A stretch of 21,467 nt of DNA from DASXMX01 sp036495445. Its GTDB lineage: Bacteria > Planctomycetota > Phycisphaerae > Tepidisphaerales > Tepidisphaeraceae. Where the stretch lies: contig DASXMX010000279.1 of the NCBI GenBank assembly GCA_036495445.1, positions 1 to 21,467 of the forward strand. The letters are read 5' to 3'. How positions within the stretch are numbered: position 1 is the stretch's first letter; each line of letters starts with the position of its first letter. The notes under the pieces are model-generated. The model was not told the origin of the DNA and made no database searches. It saw only the letters and a program-made list of their open reading frames with translations. Positions 17,717 through 21,467 of this stretch are shown one piece after another. A program made the position numbers and the translations under genes.

Positions 17717-18209
17717 CGGTTTCCGCTCCCGGGTCTTGCCCACGGCAGCCCATCTTCTAACGAATACTTTATGTCCGCCGACCGCGCTTGCCAACCCGCT
17801 TCCCCTGCCATGTTGTGCCATCAGGTCGCCCCGACAGCGACCGGGTGGCAGGGTTGTCGGGGTCGGTTTGCGACGACGGGTTCGCCCATCGGTCCCAAAC
17901 CCCGTTTCCCCGGTGCGGCACCAGGGTCCGTGCGCATAAGAGATGATCGGCGTTGACATACCGTCAGACTCCACCTCTTTTCCGGAGCCTTCACAACTCC
18001 CACAATTTCGTGCCTTCGGGCCTACCGAAGTCAGGTTTTCTGCGTCCAATAACTGCGGATGGTACCGCTGTTGCAGCCTCGGCCGCATACGCGGTAGCGC
18101 TGCAGCCTCGGACGGGCAGAGTCCTAAGGTCGAGGGCGACGTCCGGGCCGGCCGCGTACCACGGGAAAGGCGACCCGTGATGGTGCTCAAAAAACCAATG
18201 GAGTGAGGG
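17717..18209. other. 493-base divergent intergenic region
   Basis: No convincing gene lies between the sucA and KGG-protein starts. It holds a promoter candidate for sucA at 17766-17794. It also holds two overlapping and mutually exclusive hairpins: GGTCGC/GCGACC (17824-17842) and CCCCGACA/TGTCGGGG (17829-17862). A small perfect hairpin CTTCGG/CCGAAG lies at 18014-18030, and a direct repeat TGCAGCCTCGG at 18072-18082 and 18101-18111. A TTGACA at 17953-17958 on the plus strand has no good -10 partner. I recognise no known riboswitch, tRNA or small RNA. Confidence 0.5.
17766..17794 (-). promoter_or_regulatory. Candidate sigma70-type promoter of sucA
   Basis: On the minus strand TTGGCA (17789-17794) is followed after exactly 17 bases by TAAAGT (17766-17771). 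Initiation would fall near 17759, giving a leader of about 43 bases before ATG 17716. The -35 matches five of six consensus bases and the -10 four of six. Confidence 0.45.
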
Positions 18210-18569
18210 ATGCAATCCGGCACACGTAATCGTGGCTTCGCGTCGATGGACCGGGAAAAGCAACGGGAAATCGCGCGCAAAGGCGGCCGGGCCGCGCACG
18301 AGAAGGGGACGGCCCACGAATTCACCCCGGACGAGGCCCGCGCCGCAGGGCGAAAGGGCGGCGAGCGTGTCAGCGCCAATCGCGACCACATGTCGCGAAT
18401 CGGCCGGCTGGGCGGCAAACACTCCGCCGGCCGCCGACAGGCCACCCGGCAATCCGCCGGCGGCTCGACCACGCAGCCCGGGTCGGAGGCAATGGAAACC
18501 TCCGAAACCTCCGCTTCCGACACCGAGAACGCGCTGGATTCCGAAGAAGAAGCATCATCCCCCACCTGA
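18210..18569 (+). CDS. KGG-repeat (YciG/con-10-like) stress protein
   Basis: A 119-residue, very hydrophilic protein with the stress-induced KGG motif three times: GFASMDREKQREIARKGG (9-26), EFTPDEARAAGRKGG (37-51) and a weaker DHMSRIGRLGG (59-69). After about residue 72 comes a Ser/Thr/Glu-rich, probably disordered acidic tail (TSETSASDTENALDSEEEA). Relatives include E. coli YciG and the Bacillus GsiB and fungal con-10 proteins, linked to desiccation, acid or general stress; the molecular role is poorly known. The ATG at 18210 has GGAG six bases upstream. The gene stands alone and is transcribed away from sucA. Confidence 0.85.
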   Translation: MQSGTRNRGFASMDREKQREIARKGGRAAHEKGTAHEFTPDEARAAGRKGGERVSANRDHMSRIGRLGGKHSAGRRQATRQSAGGSTTQPGSEAMETSETSASDTENALDSEEEASSPT

Positions 18570-18686
18570 CCGCCTGCGAAGTTCCCCCCGGCGACCGCCT
18601 GCCCGACCGTTCATCCATGCCCTGAGCGGCTAGGCTGGCGGTTGCCGGGCTCAGCCGTGGCTTCGTCACCTTGGCAACATTTCTTC

Positions 18687-18721
18687 CACTGTGCATCGAA
18701 CCCGACCATGGTTCCACAGTG
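18687..18721. terminator. Stem-loop between convergent genes
   Basis: CACTGTG (18687-18693) pairs with CACAGTG (18715-18721), and inside it GAACC (18698-18702) pairs with GGTTC (18710-18714), with a four-base bulge. It lies in the 223-base gap between the convergent KGG and HARE-HTH genes. There is no T-run, so a terminator role is only possible. I see nothing else in 18570-18792. Confidence 0.35.
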
Positions 18722-18792
18722 ACCACCCCACGGTGTCTCCTGTTCCAGCTGCGAAGCGCATGGACTCCTGCGCGTGTCGTTGTCGCGCGGGG

Positions 18793-19524
18793 TCACCCCG
18801 GTTCCACACCCCAATTCGCCGCCGGCCGCATCGGTGGGTAGTCGCGGGTCGCGCGGCGTTTCCGTGGCCGCGCGTAAAGGGTGATCTGGTGTTTGGCGAG
18901 ATGGACGCGCATCGCCGCGACGGCTTCGCGCCGCCCGCGCCCGTCGCGAGACCCGCCTTCCAATTTCGCCAGCAGTTGGCCGAGCCCCGCGTGCAATTTC
19001 AGTGCTTGGTCGAAGCTGAGATGCACGTCGAGCCGTTCGAAGGACGCGTCGCGCTCGAGGCCCCGCGGTGCGAAGTAAGCGACCGACGCACGGCCGAACA
19101 ATTTCCGCCGCTTCTTCTTGGATTGCGCTTTTACGCCCGTCGGGGCGACCGGAACTGCGGCGACGGGTTTCGCCGCCGCGATTGTGGCGGCGGGGCGGTG
19201 CGACGCGGCGCTGGCGCGCGCGGGCGCGGCGGCCGTCGCCGATGACATCGCGGCCACCGCGGCCGCCCGCGCGGCGGGGCGGAAGTAGACCGGCTTCAGC
19301 GCGAACGCGCCGCCGGACGTCGGCTGGAACATCTCCCCGTGCTTGCCGCCCAGGTAGCTCTCGACCACCTGCTCCGGCGCCTTCGGCTCCTTCCCGCCCC
19401 AGAACCCGCGCTCCCGCAGTTGCCGCGCCACCTCCGCCGCCGTCAGCGGCCGCGCGCCGGGCGACTCCTGGAACACCTGCACGATCGCATCGATCAACGT
19501 CTGCCCCCGCACGTTCTGCACCAT
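18793..19524 (-). CDS. HARE-HTH (winged helix) protein with unknown C-terminal domain
   Basis: A 243-residue protein. Residues about 5-72 (TLIDAIVQVFQESPGARPLTAAEVARQL, KAPEQVVESYL, then a Phe-rich strand ending GGAFALKPVYF) fit the HARE-HTH winged-helix domain, found in bacterial restriction or DNA-processing proteins, RNA polymerase delta and eukaryotic ASXL. An Ala/Pro linker with a basic stretch KKKRRK spans about 73-145. The C-terminal part (FERLDVHLSFDQALKLHAGLGQLLAKLEGG, AVAAMRVHLAKHQITLYARPRKR) looks like a folded domain that I do not recognise, with a basic end. It probably binds nucleic acid. ATG 19524 has GGGAGG eight bases upstream; an open frame continues to 19605 but carries no better start. 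The gene is alone, convergent with the KGG gene. Confidence 0.7.
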   Translation of the reverse strand: MVQNVRGQTLIDAIVQVFQESPGARPLTAAEVARQLRERGFWGGKEPKAPEQVVESYLGGKHGEMFQPTSGGAFALKPVYFRPAARAAAVAAMSSATAAAPARASAASHRPAATIAAAKPVAAVPVAPTGVKAQSKKKRRKLFGRASVAYFAPRGLERDASFERLDVHLSFDQALKLHAGLGQLLAKLEGGSRDGRGRREAVAAMRVHLAKHQITLYARPRKRRATRDYPPMRPAANWGVEPG

Positions 19525-19593
19525 GATGATTGCCTCCCGCGGTCGACCTACTCGATTCTCCCTTCTCTGTTTCGGCACTCCGGGGGCGCGAGA

Positions 19594-19605
19594 TTGCCCG
19601 GGCAA
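19594..19605. promoter_or_regulatory. Perfect 12-base palindrome upstream of the HARE-HTH gene
   Basis: TTGCCCGGGCAA, 70 bases upstream of the start at 19524, is perfectly symmetric and could be an operator for a dimeric regulator. The rest of the 288-base gap 19525-19812 holds only the palindrome next to the porin stop codon. Confidence 0.3.
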
Positions 19606-19750
19606 GGCGTGCCGGTTTCCCCACGTGTCCGGCCTGTGCAGCGTGGAACGGGTATGGCGCCGAAATGAGCGTCATCGCGACGCACCTGAACAACAAAAGA
19701 CGCGAAGAACACCGGCATTTGCGGCATCCATCGCGTCGTCGTGATTGCCG

Positions 19751-19814
19751 GATTCGAACGTCCCCCGCGCAGCGGTCGGACCGAAGGTCCACCCGTGCTG
19801 CGCACGTGGGAATC
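19751..19814. repeat. Imperfect palindrome at the porin stop codon
   Basis: GATTC...CGCAGC...GGTCGGACC on the left pairs with GGTCC...GCTGCG...GAATC on the right, with several mismatches around a short GAA loop. It overlaps the first two bases of the porin TGA (19813-19815). It could serve as the porin terminator or be one more repeat element of the window. Confidence 0.55.
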
Positions 19815-21300
19815 AAATCATCAACTGGAACTGAGCCTGGACGATCACCTGGTTTCTCCCGCTGACCAGCAGGTCACTCTGCGTGTTGGCGATCGGCGAC
19901 CCGTCCGGCAGGTAGCTGGCCGCGCAACTGATCTTCGCCCGGTGCCCGACGAAGTAGTAGTTGAACCCAACCGTGATGTCCTGGATCACGTCGTGCGGCG
20001 CGCCCTTGGGCAGTTGCAGGTTGTCGAAATGGATGTACTCGTACCGGCCGAACGGCTCGAAATGCCGGCCGAACATGTAGGCGCCCTGAAAGCGGAAGGT
20101 GGACGTGTAGGTGTCCGGGAAGACGCCCTTCGTGGTGGACCCGCCGTTCGTGCCCGGCGCGCCGGCGTTGTTCGTCGTGTATTGGCCCATGTAGGCCGCG
20201 TAGAGCGTTATCGCGTTGGGGGTGTTGAACTGGACGTCGGCCACGCCCGTCCACTGGTTCGTGTTGCCCGCCGCCGTGACGTCGCCGCCGGCGCCGATCA
20301 CCAGCAGCGGTTCCTTGTCATCCAGTGCCGTGAACTGCGTGTAGTCGATCCACCGGCCGAACAGTTTCCAGTCCACGCGGCCCGCGGCGCCCCAGGTCGC
20401 CGGGTTGGTTGGGAACCCTTGGAAATTCGTGTCGGTGTTCCGCATCCCGTTCGTGTACCCGGCTTCGACGCGCACCGGCGAATAGTCCCCGTTGGGCGTG
20501 GGCCGGTCATAGCCGAACGAGAAGGTCACGCCCTTGACGATGTTGTCGCCGCCCAGGAGGACGTTGTTGACGATCGACCGTTCCGGCGTCAGTGAGCGCG
20601 TGCCGAACAGGATCTGCTCGTGGTCCAGTGGGTCGCGGATGTTGCCGGCCCGGATCGCGAACGGCGTGTTCGGCAGGTGATACCGGCCCCACGCGTCCTG
20701 CAGGAACAGCGACCCGCCCGTCGGGGCCGCGGACCCCTCGGTCGTCGTCGCCCAGATGAACTGGTACGTGAAGTCCGTCGAGAACATGTTGCCGTCGAGG
20801 ATCAGCTTCATCCGCGGCAATTCCAGGCCCGCGTCCGTGGAGGAGCTGCCGGTCCCGGTCAGGCCATTGTTTTCGCGGTAGTTCGCGACGCCGCGGATCT
20901 GGATGAAGGCCCACGGGTGCAAGAGGAACGCCCCGTCCTCGCTGCGGATGACGAACCCCTTGCCGGGATCCCACACGCCGGTCAGCGGGTTGATCTCCAG
21001 CGTCTGCCGATGGTTGATATCTTGGAGCAGGTCCGCGGTGGTCGCGCCACCGGTGGCGACGCCGGCCGGCTGCGTCGTCGCCGCCGTCGCCCGCTGCTGT
21101 TGCTGTTGGATCTGCCGTTGCTGCGCGTTCAACTGGCCGCGAAGGTCTTTGACCTCCGACTGCAGGGCCTTGAGTTGATCGATGAGTTCCTGTTGCGATG
21201 GTTGTGTGGCCGGGGCTTCGGGCTGGGCTGCCGCCAGTGCCCCGCTCGACAACAAACCCGCCAACAGCCCGACCGACCCGAAACGATGGATCGTGCTCAT
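19813..21300 (-). CDS. Outer-membrane porin of the OprO/OprP (phosphate-selective) type
   Basis: A 495-residue exported protein. The signal peptide (MSTIHRFGSVGLLAGLLSSG, cleavage near ALAAA, residue 25) is followed by a coiled-coil region (about 35-70, QQELIDQLKALQSEVKDLRG and a Gln run) that may trimerise or reach toward the cell wall. Residues about 100-495 show alternating strands with aromatic girdles (FVIRSEDGAFLLHPWAFIQI, GLELPRMKLILDGNMF, FGRYEYIHFDNLQL) typical of the phosphate-selective porin O/P family. It ends in QVIVQAQFQLMI, a beta-strand end without the usual final Phe. ATG 21300 has AAGGA seven bases upstream; an upstream ATG at 21324 lacks a signal-like start. The family assignment is solid; phosphate as substrate is not shown, and no pho box was seen. 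Confidence 0.88.
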   Translation of the reverse strand: MSTIHRFGSVGLLAGLLSSGALAAAQPEAPATQPSQQELIDQLKALQSEVKDLRGQLNAQQRQIQQQQQRATAATTQPAGVATGGATTADLLQDINHRQTLEINPLTGVWDPGKGFVIRSEDGAFLLHPWAFIQIRGVANYRENNGLTGTGSSSTDAGLELPRMKLILDGNMFSTDFTYQFIWATTTEGSAAPTGGSLFLQDAWGRYHLPNTPFAIRAGNIRDPLDHEQILFGTRSLTPERSIVNNVLLGGDNIVKGVTFSFGYDRPTPNGDYSPVRVEAGYTNGMRNTDTNFQGFPTNPATWGAAGRVDWKLFGRWIDYTQFTALDDKEPLLVIGAGGDVTAAGNTNQWTGVADVQFNTPNAITLYAAYMGQYTTNNAGAPGTNGGSTTKGVFPDTYTSTFRFQGAYMFGRHFEPFGRYEYIHFDNLQLPKGAPHDVIQDITVGFNYYFVGHRAKISCAASYLPDGSPIANTQSDLLVSGRNQVIVQAQFQLMI

Positions 21301-21467
21301 GTCACTTCCTTCCCATGGAACCACCTCCGCACCAAGAACCTAGCGCGGCAACGGCAAGCAGGCGTTAAGGTTAGATTAGTGCAAGGGCAGCAGGAACGGC
21401 CAAATTTCCTGAGCTTTGCGACAGGAGGGGACGGACGTACCATCAACGAATCGATCGGAGGTTTACC
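21301..21467. other. Upstream region of the porin gene
   Basis: These 167 bases hold the porin Shine-Dalgarno and no clear promoter. On the plus strand the last bases are GGAGGTTTACC, a strong Shine-Dalgarno followed by a short spacer, so a divergent gene may begin just beyond the window. Confidence 0.35.

Noticed and set aside
15875..17956. Plus-strand open frame of 693 codons opposite sucA
   Set aside because: Its composition is that of a shadow frame of a GC-rich gene, and it has no recognisable motif; sucA on the minus strand is unambiguous.
17717..18565. Upstream extension of the sucA frame (283 codons)
   Set aside because: No homology to E1 proteins, overlaps the KGG gene on the other strand, and contains the promoter candidate; the conserved E1 N-terminus begins at 17716.
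19741..19815. Possible tRNA, because GTTCGAATC on the minus strand resembles a T-loop
   Set aside because: The flanking bases do not form a T-stem, and no anticodon or acceptor stem is found; the segment is explained by the imperfect palindrome.
19606..19816. Coding continuation on the minus strand between the porin and HARE-HTH genes
   Set aside because: The frame is in a different phase from the HARE-HTH gene, is Arg/Cys-rich, starts inside the porin-end palindrome and has no ribosome site.

Overview
The window is a GC-rich bacterial chromosome segment, most likely from a planctomycete, perhaps of the Phycisphaerae type. This assignment is inferred from several traits together: a MoxR ATPase beside a large membrane VWA protein, a zinc ribbon of the CxxCGYDLR...CPECG type, menaquinone made by the futalosine route, a planctomycete-like membrane glycosyltransferase, and many long palindromic repeats whose translations (GVSPV, HGRDARAT, GKAPAEP, NSAFGIRHSAF) recur in such genomes. 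No marker gene settles it.

Layout. (1) 53-6418, minus strand: one apparent operon, in order of transcription an NHL-repeat protein, a 1063-residue VWA membrane protein, a MoxR ATPase, a zinc-ribbon membrane protein and a 65-residue protein. It has a promoter at about 6445 and lies beyond a strong terminator at 6479-6511. (2) 6538-8701, minus strand: a YHS-like metal-binding lipoprotein, a 7Fe-type ferredoxin, and the aminofutalosine synthase MqnE. (3) 8850-13239, plus strand: a ClC chloride channel gene broken by an internal deletion and a frameshift, a BI-1/YccA membrane protein, and a GT-C-like membrane glycosyltransferase. (4) 13266-17716, minus strand: sucA and sucB for 2-oxoglutarate dehydrogenase, followed by a start-less open frame. 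(5) 18210-21300: a KGG-repeat stress protein (plus), a HARE-HTH protein (minus) and an outer-membrane porin of the OprO/OprP type (minus).

The most striking thing is not a gene but a population of long palindromic elements. At least seven distinct ones occur in 21 kb. Two lie inside reading frames that stay open: one in the middle of mqnE and one in the signal-peptide region of the NHL protein. Two overlap the stop codon of a gene. One sits immediately before sucB, which has no visible Shine-Dalgarno. One locus holds three palindromes nested inside each other. This resembles, in behaviour and not in sequence, the Rickettsia palindromic elements and the REPIN-type repeats. It is the best candidate here for something under-described.

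Functional logic: MqnE and the ferredoxin point to respiration with menaquinone, SucAB to an oxidative TCA cycle, and MoxR/VWA to a chaperone-like metal-dependent assembly function at the membrane. No CRISPR array, tRNA, rRNA, insertion sequence or phage gene was seen.
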